Shown: piece after piece, positions 1 through 10,800 of the stretch
Layout of the letters: every line of letters begins with the position of its first letter
Numbering within the stretch: the first letter of the stretch is position 1
Assembly (NCBI GenBank): GCA_030549205.1
Contig: JAUKTV010000011.1
Span: forward strand, 620,001 to 684,000
DNA from: Apiosordaria backusii
Taxonomy: Eukaryota > Ascomycota > Sordariomycetes > Sordariales > Lasiosphaeriaceae
Direction of reading: 5' to 3'
Length of the DNA stretch: 64,000 nucleotides
Translations under genes and position numbers: made by a program
Notes under the pieces: model-generated
Seen by the model: the letters and a program-made list of their open reading frames with translations, nothing else
Databases searched by the model: none
Told to the model about the DNA's origin: nothing

Positions 1-373
1 GTGTCGATTGTCTTAGAAGTGGAACCAAAGAGAAAGAGACAGTATCCCTACATACCTTGACAAAAACGCAAACAAACCTGCGAGATGTTGGTACCCTTGT
101 TTGCCGTCCCCAAAGTTCATGAACGAGGTCGATCCGAGGTCGATCCGAGGTCGATTCCAGCGGGGCTGCCAAGGCGCTTCGATAACGTTAAATGCATCGC
201 CCCGCGAAATGGCACGCCAAGAAACAGGGGTCAAGCAGCTCCACCAATGACAGACCAAAACATTCCGAGACATCAGACCAATCTTTTTCAGAGCTCAAAA
301 CGCAACGACCGCTTTTCAACAAACACACATCAACCGTCGACAAATCGCGGCGCCGTGTCCATTCCACACCAAA
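1..373. other. 5' flank of aim11
   Basis: No supported gene. The stretch is the presumed promoter and 5' UTR of aim11. It contains three direct copies of an 11-bp unit of the form gaggtcgatcc at about 123-155. The short reading frames here overlap each other on both strands and carry no recognisable motif. Confidence 0.5.
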
Positions 374-1012
374 ATGCCGCTCCTCAGCTTCCTCGCCAGC
401 AAGCTGCTCGGGGTCGAGCCCGCCTCCCAGAATCTCAATGCACCAACAGGCCCACAACCGGTGCCCACATCCGCACCGACACCACCATCTTCGACCAAAC
501 TAAAACAGCCCTATGAGAGACCACCATACCCCCCCGTCTTTTCCGAACGCTCGCTCCGCCAAATGGGGTTGATGGCCGCCGGTGGTGGCTTCCTGGCTCT
601 CTCCATCCTCGTCACCCGGCGAGCCATTGCCAGGCAGATGATCATGTCCAGGCTCAAGTACTACTCCTCCAACCCAATAGCGCTGCCCTCTCAGCCATTG
701 AAGAAGGACCCCTTGATCGCCTTTACCGCCTTGAACTATGCAACCCTCAACACCATGGCCTTTGGTATCATGTTTGTCGGAGGGTTGTCCTGGGCCTTTA
801 ATATCTCTACTCTGGAAGAGCTGAGGCAAGCATCACAGTACTCCATGGCCCGGTCCATCTCCTCAGCCATGGGAGGGGAGGAGGACAAGGAAGCCGAGAA
901 GGAGCTTGTCGAGTGGATGGCCAAGCAGCTGAACATGGCTTTGCCCAACAAGCCAGAAGATGAATCATTGCCATCAACTTCATCGGATAACGAGGCGGCC
1001 AAGAAACCTTGA
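374..1012 (+). CDS. aim11: AIM11-family mitochondrial membrane protein
   Basis: A single-exon gene of 212 residues. The N-terminus (residues about 1-50) is Pro/Ser-rich and is followed by the segment PYPPVFSERSLRQMGLMAAG. Two hydrophobic segments follow, at about residues 68-85 (MAAGGGFLALSILV) and 122-145 (TLNTMAFGIMFVGGLSWAF), and the tail is acidic (EEDKEAEKELVEWM). This matches fungal Altered Inheritance of Mitochondria 11 proteins in size and layout. Known for the family: inner-membrane location and altered mitochondrial genome inheritance in yeast mutants, with the biochemical function unresolved. The start at 374 is the first ATG of the frame and has an AAAATG context. A stand-alone promoter is expected; the next gene starts 500 bp downstream on the same strand. 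Assignment is by family recognition, not alignment. Confidence 0.85.
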   Translation: MPLLSFLASKLLGVEPASQNLNAPTGPQPVPTSAPTPPSSTKLKQPYERPPYPPVFSERSLRQMGLMAAGGGFLALSILVTRRAIARQMIMSRLKYYSSNPIALPSQPLKKDPLIAFTALNYATLNTMAFGIMFVGGLSWAFNISTLEELRQASQYSMARSISSAMGGEEDKEAEKELVEWMAKQLNMALPNKPEDESLPSTSSDNEAAKKP

Positions 1013-1512
1013 TGGACAGCTGACTTGATTTGGAAAGGATTGGCTCTGGAAAAAGAAAAACAAACAACAGCACACAACCTTAGTGTAAAATCGAGCCTGG
1101 TCTGTACGATTGATCCTTTCCGGTTGTGTCGATAGATGGTCCAACGGCACACACATACACATGCAGACCGACTCGGCAATCACTTGAGCCAGGGGCTAGT
1201 CACCTTCGCAGTTTTTCATGCAGACGTGCATGATTGAATCAGGAAAGGCAGCTGTTAGATCAATTCAATCTCGACTCTTCTGGCCGCAGGTTCCCGCTCT
1301 TGCATTTATTATGTCGTGCCCATGTCGGGTACCGCACTCGTGTATAAGTATGCTCTCATGGCCATGATACCTGTCTGTTTCCGTTATTTTTCGGTTGTCT
1401 CCAGGCCCTCCGCTTTTATCACAACTCGATTTTTGTCAGGTCGGCGGCATCTTGCTTCCTTTTCACCAGCCTTCTGATCTATATTTCTGTTTCTAAGCTC
1501 CACACATCCACC
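1013..1512. other. intergenic, aim11 3' end to next promoter
   Basis: No gene seen. It holds the aim11 3' UTR and the presumed promoter of the next gene, with a pyrimidine-rich run just before the ATG at 1513. No convincing structured RNA or repeat was noticed. Confidence 0.5.
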
Positions 1513-2531
1513 ATGACACCCTTTGACATTCAGGTTCACTGCTACGCTCTCAAAAAGCCCAGCAATGAGCATCACCATCTGGAATGTCCAGTCAACATCC
1601 TCAAGGACTTGCCTACGGATGCCTGGCCTGACCATGTCATGACCCGAGCAAGTGGGGGAACCCTCGACAACCATGTCGGCTTCATCCCAATCGAGTGGAT
1701 CAATTACTATCGAACCTGTCAGCGTCAGTCATACTGCCACGGCGTTGTCCAAACTGGGGAACCATGGCCCAACGAAAAGGGGGATAAACTCTGGTTGAGG
1801 AGCGACGTACCGCTGATCCCGGGGCGCAAGGACGTGCCGGTGTATAACATCACAAAGGGGATGTGCTGCATGGTTTGGTATGTTTTTTCTTCGTCAGTAG
1901 AGAGGGAGAAAGGAAGATTTCGGCACTTTTCCATTACCCCCATTGCCACATTACCACATTGTCCTTCTCCCACGTTGACACATTAGCACATTACCCCTTT
2001 ATCACATTAACACATAAGCACATTACCCCTTTACCACATCAACACATTTACACATTACCCCTTTACCACATTTGCACACAACACATTTACACATTGTGAT
2101 TTTTTTCACCATGACTCTTTCCACATCCCAGAAAACGGTTTCTAACAAAGTGATTGGTTTAATTGGGGTGTAGGATCGACAATGTCGAGTGGCGCTGGCA
2201 CATGCAATCCATCCCTGCCACCATTTCGCCTTCCAATACATTTGCAGCCCGCCGCTCAGCAAACAGCACGAGAAAGCTGGTTATAGCTGGGCCGGTCCGA
2301 GATTGGAGCTTTGGAACCATCAAGTACGGCAATGGCGACCCTGACTACGTCCGACTGGCCATCATCTTCACTGAGGCCTCGCCGACGGCATGTGATGGTG
2401 GGAAGAAGCAATGGTGGCAACGATTCTCCTGGGGCAAACAGCAAAGCCAGCAGAGTCAAATTAAGGTCGACCCTGTGAGGGTGAAAGAACTGGAAGCGGA
2501 GTGGGAAGATATTGTTGAGGAATGGTGCTGA
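1513..2531 (+). CDS. Hypothetical protein, two exons
   Basis: Exons 1513-1877 and 2174-2531 join in frame through a split tryptophan codon (MCCMVW then IDNVEW) to give about 240 residues. The donor is GTATGT, a CTAAC branch-like site lies near 2142-2146, and the acceptor is GTGTAG. The protein is soluble, Trp- and His-rich in its first half (HNVGFIPIEW-like stretch near residue 55) and acidic at its C-terminus (ELEAEWEDIVEEWC). I recognise no domain. The intron is unusually long at 296 nt and is largely built of degenerate repeats (separate entry). The splice model rests on junction fit and continuous frame; an unspliced reading would truncate the protein within the repeats. Function unknown. 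Confidence 0.65.
1930..2100 (+). repeat. CACATT/CCCCTTTA degenerate tandem repeat
   Basis: About 170 bp of irregular repeats built from ACACATT and CCCCTTTACCAC-like words. The whole array sits inside the intron of the 1513-2531 gene. Confidence 0.8.
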
Positions 2532-2883
2532 TAATATTTAACTACCTTAGGGTGGACCTCTCGCAGGTTCTGATGGAGAGAAGGAGACCGTGACGGTCTA
2601 AAGGAAGTGGACGGTAAAGAAGTCCTCGAAGGAGAGAGAGGAGTGACACGGACATGCCTTATTTTGGCAATGGAACACAATGCTACATGTATCTCTTTAC
2701 AACAATGGTCGATCTTTGCAACTACATGAATTTGACTCTAGATAAAACCCCCCCCCCCTTCTACCACGCCTTCCGTCGCCGCTGACCAAGTATGACCTTG
2801 ACAAAACCGCCCCCCTCTCCTCTTCTCCACAGAACTCAATCCCTGCCCTTCTCTTCATCAACATCACCTCCCTCGGGTGGCTT

Positions 2884-3460
2884 CTATACAGTCTTAACCC
2901 TCCTCGTTGCCACCTCAATATCATTCCCCTCCCCAACCTCCCCAAAAGACAAACGAGCCCCGGTTTCGCCGAATTCATCGTTGTTTTCACTCTCAGGTTG
3001 AACCTCCTGTTGAGCAGCCGGTTTTTTACGCCTCCGTCTCGAGACGTAAGAATAGCACCGCTTGACCTCCCCTTTCAAGCCTTCAATAAACAGTATAACT
3101 CCTATAATAATGCCAAGGATCGGGAATAAGCCCGAGGCCCACCCGAAGGCTATGAACCAGCTTTGGAGGTACCATTTGGCGTTGAAGAAGCCACCATAGT
3201 TCTTATCTGGGGTGTGAAGATCGTCAGAGGGAGACGCCTTGCATGGGGAGATCGAGAAGGGAGGAGGGTTTACCTCTTAGACCGGACACCAGGAAACAAC
3301 AGAAGACGTAGAGGACGAGCCAGCCGCCAACGTAGAAGCCTATTTTATCATTGTCACTGAACCCCTTAGAGGAACGATCAGTAACGTTCAGGGCGGGGGG
3401 GGTGACGGTGGCGGTGACGGTGGCGGTGACGGTGATCTCGTGGTTGGTTGGGGATGGCAT
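2884..3460 (-). CDS. Small two-TM protein (family member 1)
   Basis: Exons 3460-3274 and 3206-2884 on the minus strand give 169 residues. The 67-nt intron has a GTAAAC donor and CCCAG acceptor and interrupts a codon after its first base (phase 1). The N-terminus is Thr/Val-rich (TVTATVTATVT). TM1 is about residues 41-60 (IGFYVGGWLVLYVFCCFLV) and ends just before the intron. TM2 is about 78-105 (SWFIAFGWASGLFPILGIII). A basic block (SRRRRKK) and an acidic tail follow. It lacks a clear signal peptide. Architecture and intron phase match the five other small membrane-protein genes in this window. No known domain is recognised; function unknown. Confidence 0.7.
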
Positions 3461-3549
3461 TGTGAGAAGTCAAGGAGGTGAGCTGCAGTGGTTAGTTAAT
3501 ACCCAGGTCAAAATTTTCGGGGAGAATTGTCAGAGTTTTGGAATGTTTT

Positions 3550-3618
3550 GCTCTCTTTGTCGTGAACTTGCCTTTTTGTTTGCCCTTCTTTGTCGTGAAC
3601 TTGCCTTTTTGTTTGCCG
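3550..3618. repeat. Tandem duplication of about 36 bp
   Basis: Two adjacent, nearly identical copies of a unit containing ctttgtcgtgaacttgcc followed by a T-rich run and tttgcc. It lies in the divergent promoter region. Confidence 0.85.
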
Positions 3619-4007
3619 TGGCCAACATCATATTGTACATACCCAAGGTCGCGTGGGGTATTGGCATGTGCGCGCTCCCTCCCGTCGTCTCCAAGTGATA
3701 CTCGAATTGACTCCAAGACAATATCCAGATCAAAAAGGTCTAAAATTCTCTTTGGACCTTGAAATTTTTAAGATACAGAGGTTTCAGGTCACAGCTTCAG
3801 AATGACAACCTGACTCAAACTGCTGTACTCGAACACATGTTTGGGGCTGCTACGAGACTCGGCCGTGCAGCTCACGAGTGAAGCTTCTTCAATTCGATTT
3901 CGAAAGGTACAACAATTTTCCCTGGCAGCTGACACAATGAAAGAGGGGCAGAGCCGAGTCTGTGGGAGCACAAATTGTCTGTGAGCCCCTGGGTGGCGAA
4001 CCCCACT

Positions 4008-4040
4008 TTTGTCAATATTGGATTGAAGCCATCACCATGG
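4008..4040 (+). repeat. Dispersed upstream repeat, copy 1
   Basis: A copy of a roughly 30-bp sequence of the form tgtcaatattggattgaag plus catcaccat. Related copies occur at about 50543-50575 and 50855-50887, upstream of the second membrane-protein cluster. The flanking CCCCTGG...CCCC context is also partly shared. Confidence 0.6.
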
Positions 4041-4204
4041 CACCCGAGAGCTGGGTTGGTCATGATTTTCTTCCACCTGAAGAAAAGTCAGTTCCTCTTA
4101 GTGTATGAGAAGTTTTACGTGTCTGGTGCCGCACGTTTCACATACAAATTCTGTTGTCGTCATGCACTGTCAGTTGACCGCGGCCAGCTAGAACTAGGCC
4201 AACA

Positions 4205-4210
4205 TATAAA
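4205..4210 (+). promoter_or_regulatory. TATA box candidate
   Basis: TATAAA, 215 bp upstream of the chosen ATG at 4425 and 41 bp upstream of an alternative in-frame ATG at 4251. Its position implies a long 5' UTR if 4425 is the start. Confidence 0.35.
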
Positions 4211-4424
4211 TACCCCATTCAACCTACCTGTATCAAGGGTGGTCAAAACAATGGTCATTAGATATTCTACAAAGCCACTATTTTCCTCTACCCCGGCTTC
4301 AAACACATTACCATCAAGTCTACCTTCCGTGGTAAATAGCTCTCTCTTTCAGTCTGCGCGCTTGTCGAGATCTCAGAGGCCCGCCCACAACCTCCTCACT
4401 CACCACCAAACCGACCTCGCCTCC

Positions 4425-5021
4425 ATGTCAGAGACCACTGAGCAAATTCTCATCTGGGTATTCACATACATAGTTTGGTGCCTTATCGCGTACCTCCTTG
4501 TCTTTCTTTTTCTGCGAGCCTGGCTACGAGGTTAGTGAGCTGCTCCCAACTCTTGCCAATTACTGAACAAGGAACCAACGGATGATTCATGTGCTGCAGG
4601 TGCATCAACCAAGAGCGTTGCGTTACAAGCCCTCATGGTGACGGCCGTTACCGTAACCTTTGCTTGGATTCTCCTGTTGCCCCTGTCGCCCCTGTGGGCG
4701 ATATATTATTACTGTTGTAGGCAGAGATGGCGGCAAAAGAAAGAGGAGCGACGGGAGAAGAAACGGGTTGAAAATATAAGGGAACGGAACCGGAGGGCGT
4801 ACCAGAGCAATGAACGCCTCAGAGAGCTCCATAGGGAGAGGCAAAGAGAGACTGGGATGATCGGATATGACATCGAGCGTGCAGACTTGGAGGCAGATCC
4901 AAGCGCCGCTGAGACCACACCGGAGGTGCATGTTCCTGATCCTGTGGCGAAACGGGATAACGAGGTGCTATATGTAAGGAAGTATGGTATTCCTCTGGGT
5001 ACTATTGTTGAGGGGAACTAG
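4425..5021 (+). CDS. Small two-TM protein with charged helix (family member 2)
   Basis: Exons 4425-4530 and 4600-5021 give 175 residues. The intron is 69 nt (GTTAGT...CTGCAG), phase 1. TM1 is residues about 6-30 (ILIWVFTYIVWCLIAYLLVF), directly before the intron. TM2 is about 46-72 (LMVTAVTVTFAWILLLPLSP), followed by YYYCCRQRWRQKK and a long Arg/Glu helix (about residues 80-115) that looks like a single alpha helix or coiled coil. The start MSETTEQ was chosen because the related gene at 51234 begins MASLSETT; an upstream in-frame ATG at 4251 would add 58 residues. The Arg/Glu helix is shared in style with the 51234 gene. Function unknown. Confidence 0.7.
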
Positions 5022-5834
5022 GAGAAGGCCGTTGAGTGTGCTGGTCCAACAGCGGGAGGATATGGGCGAGGTTGTTGTTCGGGGCTTAGTTCACACTGCG
5101 TATGTGATATTGGTGGAACGAGGGATCGTTATAAATGCACGTTCAGATAGAAATCAAGCCTCTTCTTTCCTTAATATCGTATGCCCTCCGCAGTATGGCT
5201 TGTCTTTTGACTTGGTGACTTGGTACTCGGCTGAAACCGACGGAAACAAATGCTCGCTCAACGGGCAAACCTTTGAAAGCATTGCAGGAAGAATCGGAAA
5301 GTGAGGAAGATTGAGATGCACGACTGCATGGGCGCGTGGCTGCTCCTTCCTCCCCATGGGGATATAAGTGTCGAGTTCGGGAGCAGCTTTTGTCGGGGGA
5401 CGCCCTGAAAGGGGTGGGATGGCGCAGTGGTATGAGGGGACGCTCCATACTTCCTGCCTGCCGCCCACCTTACAGAGATGTAGGCAAGCTGGCCGAGGCA
5501 ACCGACGGGTTCGACTCAATGCTGGGGCGCCGAACTCTTTTGCTATTCTTTTATTTTTAATCCTTCTTTTTTCCGACTTTTTGGTCACACCGAGACATCG
5601 CCTCAGTATAAAAAAAAAAACTTATAAATTTCATAATGCATCGATCAATAAATAACCCATAACACCATGCATCCCCATCCGCGGCAACACCAGACCTCTC
5701 CGGCCCTCTATTCAACAAACACTCCCGGCAGTGCCCCCTCACTTCTCACCAACAATTGAACCCCCTCCAACCGCATCCTCTTCACCCCTTCCTCTCACCA
5801 CCCCCTCCTCCCTCCAAATCAACCAAATTCCTCC
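5022..5834. other. intergenic, contains Pol III-like boxes
   Basis: 3' ends of the flanking convergent genes. No protein gene is supported. It contains an A-box-like TGGCGCAGTGG at about 5420-5430, a B-box-like GGTTCGACTC at about 5508-5517 and a TTTT at about 5537-5540 (see findings), and a run of ten A at about 5611-5620. Confidence 0.5.
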
Positions 5835-7187
5835 TCAACGGATGCCTCTCATAATAACTCCCCCCTCCCCAGCCTTAACAGCCCACTCAGGCGGCGGCCG
5901 TTCAGTATTCACCCCCGCCACCTTCTTTTCCAGCTTTGTCCCCCCTCCATTTTCCAAATCCTCATCCCCAATCCTCGCCGACCACGGATCTTGCTCATCA
6001 CCATCCGGGAATTTCACAGAGTCATAACTCTGGTAATCAAACCCTGTGCTCCCACTCCCATTGCTAGCGGTATACCCACCCACCCGCCTAAACGACCCAT
6101 CCACAATCTCAATATACGACCTACTCCCCCTTTTCCTCTTACTGCAGCAGCATTTAGGGCGGTGTTTCTTTTTAAACCAGGGGTATGATTTGCGCATTGC
6201 CCACATAAATACCCATAGAGGAGGAGTCGTAACCAGGAAAGCATCCCAAACTACCCAGGCTGTATCCTTCGGGTTGGTCTTTTGTTTTTCTGTTATCACT
6301 TTTAGTTTCTTCCTTTTGTTTTGCACATAATATACGGGATATCGTTGTTGTTTCTGCGTACCCTGAATCCTACGATTCCGTATCAACAGCCCAAAGAATA
6401 CCACCCATGCGATCGCCAGCATGATCCCAGCTACGGTGTGAACTTCTGAGACGGTGACATACTGTTCTGAGGCTGCTGGGGCTGTTGCTGAGGCCGAGAT
6501 ATAAGGGCTGGGACTGGAACTGGAACTGGAACTTGGACTGGGGTTGAAGTTGTCACCGGAACTGGGACTGGGATCGTCACTAGGTCTCGGACTGGGACTG
6601 TCAATGTTCCCGTTAGTATCATCCCCCGCTTCTGGAACTGGTGGTTCAAACGGGGAGATGAACCCATTCCCACCCCCCACTGCCGCCGCTGTTGGAACCG
6701 GATCAAGCGAGACAAAGTTTGGGCAACCGGGGTGGGGGTTGTTATCGCAGTCGGTGTTGGTGTCGGGGTTGGCTGTCTTCCATGAGTCTGGGTCTAGACC
6801 TAGGCCCCAGAGGGGGGCTCGGGGAGCTAGTAATTTGCGTTTTTGCTTGCATGCCGCTGGAGTTGTTGAGCTTGTTGTTGTAAGGGTAGGGATATCCAAC
6901 GGAACTCTCAGAGAAGTTGAGAAGGGCGCAGTAGCGGTAGTAGTAGTGGTGGTGGTGGTGGTGGTGGTGGTGGAGGAGGAGGTTCGAGGCGGATACCGGT
7001 GCTCAGGGTCCGGGTCCCAATTATTCGTTGGATCTGCTGGGTCGCGGGGGGGAGTGTGGTGGCGGTAGAGAGGGTCTATTTCTGGATCTAGATAAACTGT
7101 TTTATCTGGGTCTGAGGGCGCGCGGCGGGATTTGTTGGGAGATGGATCATCGCTGCTTCCCACGCAGGGGTGTTGGACGACGGGCAT
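5835..7187 (-). CDS. Two-TM protein with long Pro/Thr-rich N-terminus (family member 3)
   Basis: The frame is open from 7421, but the start is taken at 7187 (MPVVQHPCVG). Unspliced, it encodes 450 residues. A 72-nt in-frame segment at 6361-6290 has donor GTACGC and acceptor AACAG in phase 1, exactly where the other family members carry their intron. Removing it gives 426 residues. The N-terminal 250 residues are low complexity: Thr tract, Pro, and Ser/Pro repeats (SPSPSSS). TM1 is near residues 250-272 (VAGIMLAIAWVVFFGLLI). TM2 (AWVVWDAFLVTTPPLWVFMW) is followed by a basic Cys block (KKKHRPKCCCSKRKRG). The acidic tail ends GEGGVIMRGIR. Function unknown. Confidence 0.65.
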   Translation of the reverse strand: MPVVQHPCVGSSDDPSPNKSRRAPSDPDKTVYLDPEIDPLYRHHTPPRDPADPTNNWDPDPEHRYPPRTSSSTTTTTTTTTTTTATAPFSTSLRVPLDIPTLTTTSSTTPAACKQKRKLLAPRAPLWGLGLDPDSWKTANPDTNTDCDNNPHPGCPNFVSLDPVPTAAAVGGGNGFISPFEPPVPEAGDDTNGNIDSPSPRPSDDPSPSSGDNFNPSPSSSSSSSPSPYISASATAPAASEQYVTVSEVHTVAGIMLAIAWVVFFGLLIRNRRIQGTQKQQRYPVYYVQNKRKKLKVITEKQKTNPKDTAWVVWDAFLVTTPPLWVFMWAMRKSYPWFKKKHRPKCCCSKRKRGSRSYIEIVDGSFRRVGGYTASNGSGSTGFDYQSYDSVKFPDGDEQDPWSARIGDEDLENGGGTKLEKKVAGVNTERPPPEWAVKAGEGGVIMRGIR

Positions 7188-7686
7188 GGTGATAAACTGG
7201 TGACAGTAAACTATCCTAAAAATAGCGAAAGGGAAAACGAAGAGGGAAGAAGGTCGTAGGGTTGAGCGGGATATATGAAGTACGAAAGGGAGTGTAGGTT
7301 TGTGTCGGAATCGTAGACCTCTTAAATCGCAAAACTGGTCATCAAGGTTGGCTGGCACTGGCAGCAGCGGGCAAAACACATTCACACATGGCAGTTTCAA
7401 CAGTTTCACATCATCAGACACATAGAGGTGTCTCGTATGTAAGATGATGGCCTATCTGGCGTGATATAAGATGCGACGAGATGGTGGTGATGCCTTCAGT
7501 CCAATGTTGACAAGAGCCCACAGGCCTTGGCATTCAGGGGCTGGGTCAGGAGGACCGCATCCACACCCATCTTCACATGGCACGAGGAGAAATCCGCAGA
7601 ATGGAAAAGCAAAACTAATAAATTACGCTCACTGTTACATACCATACAAAACCGCTTTTCCCCCTCGTTAACCCCCTCTATCAGTT
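7188..7686. other. intergenic between two minus-strand genes
   Basis: Upstream region of the 7187 gene and 3' flank of the RdRP gene. If the RdRP frame continues past its annotated stop (see RdRP entry), coding sequence reaches down to 7687. Otherwise no gene is seen. Confidence 0.5.
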
Positions 7687-7883
7687 TCAAAGAAACTTCG
7701 CCATTTTCTCCAGCGCCGTCTCCTCCTTCGGCATCACCACCACCTCTTCATACTCTACCTCTTCATCTTCATCTTCCTCCTCCTCTTCTTCCTCCTCTTT
7801 CTTCGTCTGGAAGAAATCACCAAGTGTTGGAGGGGTTGGTTTCTGTTTTTGCCCCCTCCTCGGGACGTTATTGGCGATGGAAC

Positions 7884-10800
7884 TCAGGGGTGGGGAATGA
7901 AAAAACGTCGGGGTGGGAATAGCATCCTTCTTCCCCTTCGCAGCCGCTGAATCATCAACCGTAAAAAGGTCAACCTCACCCCCGCTAGTCTTCTCCGGTG
8001 TGCCCCCATGTCGGCTCTATCTCCAACATTCTTGACAGTAACCGGGCTTGAACTCAAGAGATCAGCATCTACTCCATCTGAGGTTCTAGTCCTGACCGGA
8101 CTCGAGCTCAAAAGATCCCCTTCCGTGCCCCCTGAGTGCCGAGTCTTGACCGGACTCGCAGTCAAGAAATCCCCATCAGGCATCACCGTCCTCATATCAT
8201 CATCAGACAGCAAATCCCTCTGCTCCTCCAACGGCACAAGCAGCTGCTCTCGTGGCGTAACAACGAGCGACTCCAAGCCCGCTATCAACTCAGCATCCGA
8301 AGGCTGCTCTGACGCCGATGTGTCCTTTTCCTCTGTCTCTGAATGAAGCACCAACCCTTGCTCATCTCTATCATCATCATGCTGGAAGAAATGCACAATC
8401 TCTCCCCGGTGGACGATCCGCCCATCGGCCGTCTGGCTATAGTCGATATCCCCGAGATCAAGCTGAGTGTCATCAACTGCTGGAATCTGAACCTCCCGAT
8501 TGATAGCCTCATGGGTCCTAGGCATTTTGAGTTTGGTACCCATCCCAAGATCAATCAAGTCGTTCTCCCTGCCTGTGGCGATTCTCCCCAGTTCATCAGG
8601 GAAAAGCCAAGGAAAGGTAACCAAGGGCATCGAGCGAGCCGTGATCCTCCTCACCCCAGTAGTCCCGTCCGGCAAGATATGCGGCTGGCGAGCTTGATAC
8701 AGCGCAATCCGCATCTCCTCCCAGGTAACCTGGTACATGGCCGCCACAAAAGGTCCCAGCTTCTCAAAATCACGATCTCCCGCTGCCTCAATGCACTCGG
8801 TCCGGAACTGTGCCCTGAGTGCAGCTGCCTCCCTACCAACTTTCTCCTGAACCTTGTAGTCGGAGCCGACTCGGGGCTTCGACATGACAAAACCGGTCCA
8901 GACTTCAAACTCAGTACGTATCTCCAGCATTCCCAGAATTCGGCGCATGGCGATGTCGTATTGAGTCTTGATCTTTCGCGCCGTCTTGAGCAACTCCTGG
9001 TCGAGCATGTACCGCGTCAAGATCCGTCTGTCGAATGGCAACTGGTAGTTCTTGGTTGAGTCAAAATCTTCTCTATCAACCAGATCATATAGCTGTCCCA
9101 ATGCCGTCTTGGATCGGTAAGTGCCCCTTTGTCTCTCCATGAAATGGGGCCATAGCCGAGGATTCAGTTTCTTGCTCCATTGTGCCGGAACTCCCGTTTT
9201 GACGTAGTCGACGGCGATCGAGTGCTGTTGCCAGTTAATAAACGTTCAACAAAAACAGAAAGAAAATAACATACCATTTCAGCAAGCTTCAGACACTTTT
9301 CACTCTTTGCGCCCTGCGGCTCCGCATCCGCTGTCGCAAGATGAGCATGCGCAATAAAAGGCAGCCTGTCGTTCTTCATGAAAAGCACAAAGAAAGAGCT
9401 CAGGCTCTCCACGACCGACTTTTTCGGGTCGCTGGTCACCGGCGGCTGAGGCGTGTGATCCATAGGAGGATGTGACCACTCTGTCGGCAAGAGCTTTTCA
9501 TCCCAAATGACAAAGAAGTCATCGCCGTCAAGATCGCCCCCTGAGCACATGCTCGGAATATCCCTGTCGCCCTTGAGAGGGAACACGACGACATCTCGAA
9601 GATGTCTCAGAGCCGGGACATCCACAGCTTCCACAACCCGGATATCGCCAGGATGAAGCGACGGGTTGCGTCCGACGATACACAGCCCAGTGATGACCTT
9701 GTACCCTGTGGGATCGTCACGGTCAGGAATCTGTAGAAAGATTTGAGGGAGCTGGTCCTGTGATATCTTCTGCTGGCCCTCTGTTGCCTTGGAATGACCC
9801 CTCAAGGTCCCAGTCTCGTCCACACATCCAAGAAGAAACGCACCCTTGTCCACGGCCAATTTAGCCTTCTCCTTGAGCGTCTTGATGGACCAAGATCTCC
9901 ACAACTGGAGTATTGTCTTGACGAATGGCTCGTTCGAATCCATGAAGCCACTCTTAATCATGCGCGCGATACTTATCGTAGTCATGTTCTCGTCGACATA
10001 GGAGGTGAGCATGTCTACGGCGCTCTTCCCGTCCGTCATGGCTGCGTCAAACTTGGATAGCTGCTCCCGCATCAGATCGACAAACACGTGGTCGGGAACA
10101 CCCAAAGCCGACAGAATCGTAATGGTCTGTCGGTTAAGGGTGGCGCAAGAAAAGCTCGAGCATTTGACGACTTCAAGACCATTGTATACAGCCGAGAACT
10201 TCTCCTGAGACGGCCGAATGTGAACCTCCATTCCTTTGGCGTCCTTCCAATCAACCAGCACTCCTTTGCAGCCGCCCATGCGAAACTGGTATGCTGACGG
10301 CGGCGGATATACCTTCCAGTCTTCAGCAATCAATCTGGCTAGAATAGGAGAAATCTTTCCCACGCCATCAGTGAAGCAGTACTTTTTGTCTTCGGTGTTG
10401 ATATCGTCGATAAAGACAATCAGTGGGGAAGTGCCGCCTCTCAACGCACGTGTCGTTGAGAAGCACTGTCCTAGCCGGGCGGCATACTTCGCAACAACCT
10501 TGATATGTTCAAAGTCGCCCATCCAGCTGCGAATCTGGTCGCAGCTGGGTATCATATCTTCCCAGTAGCCCTCCGGCTGGCAAAACATGAAAGCTCCGTT
10601 CTCTCTTATCTGTGAGTTGCCGAATGCAAGGAACTTCCAGTGCCATTTCCCCATGCGAATGCCCCAAAAGAGAACCCGATAGATACGCGTGTAGAGATCA
10701 TCGTCTCTGTCTGCGTCGCTGCCCTTGACCCTTCCCTCCAATCGCTCATCCGTAAACTGAACGCGCATAAAGTAATCCTGGACGTTCCAGTAATGCCGAA

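Larger units (their letters stand above)
3461..4424. other. intergenic between divergent small membrane-protein genes
   Basis: Shared upstream region of the minus-strand gene ending at 3460 and the plus-strand gene starting at 4425. It contains a tandem duplication (about 3550-3618), a repeat also found near 50.5 and 50.9 kb (about 4008-4040), and a TATAAA at 4205-4210. No gene is supported. Confidence 0.6.

Noticed and set aside
6544..7068. 174-codon plus-strand frame with Gly/Val strings
   Set aside because: Antisense to the Thr and Ser/Pro tracts of the two-TM gene at 5835-7187.
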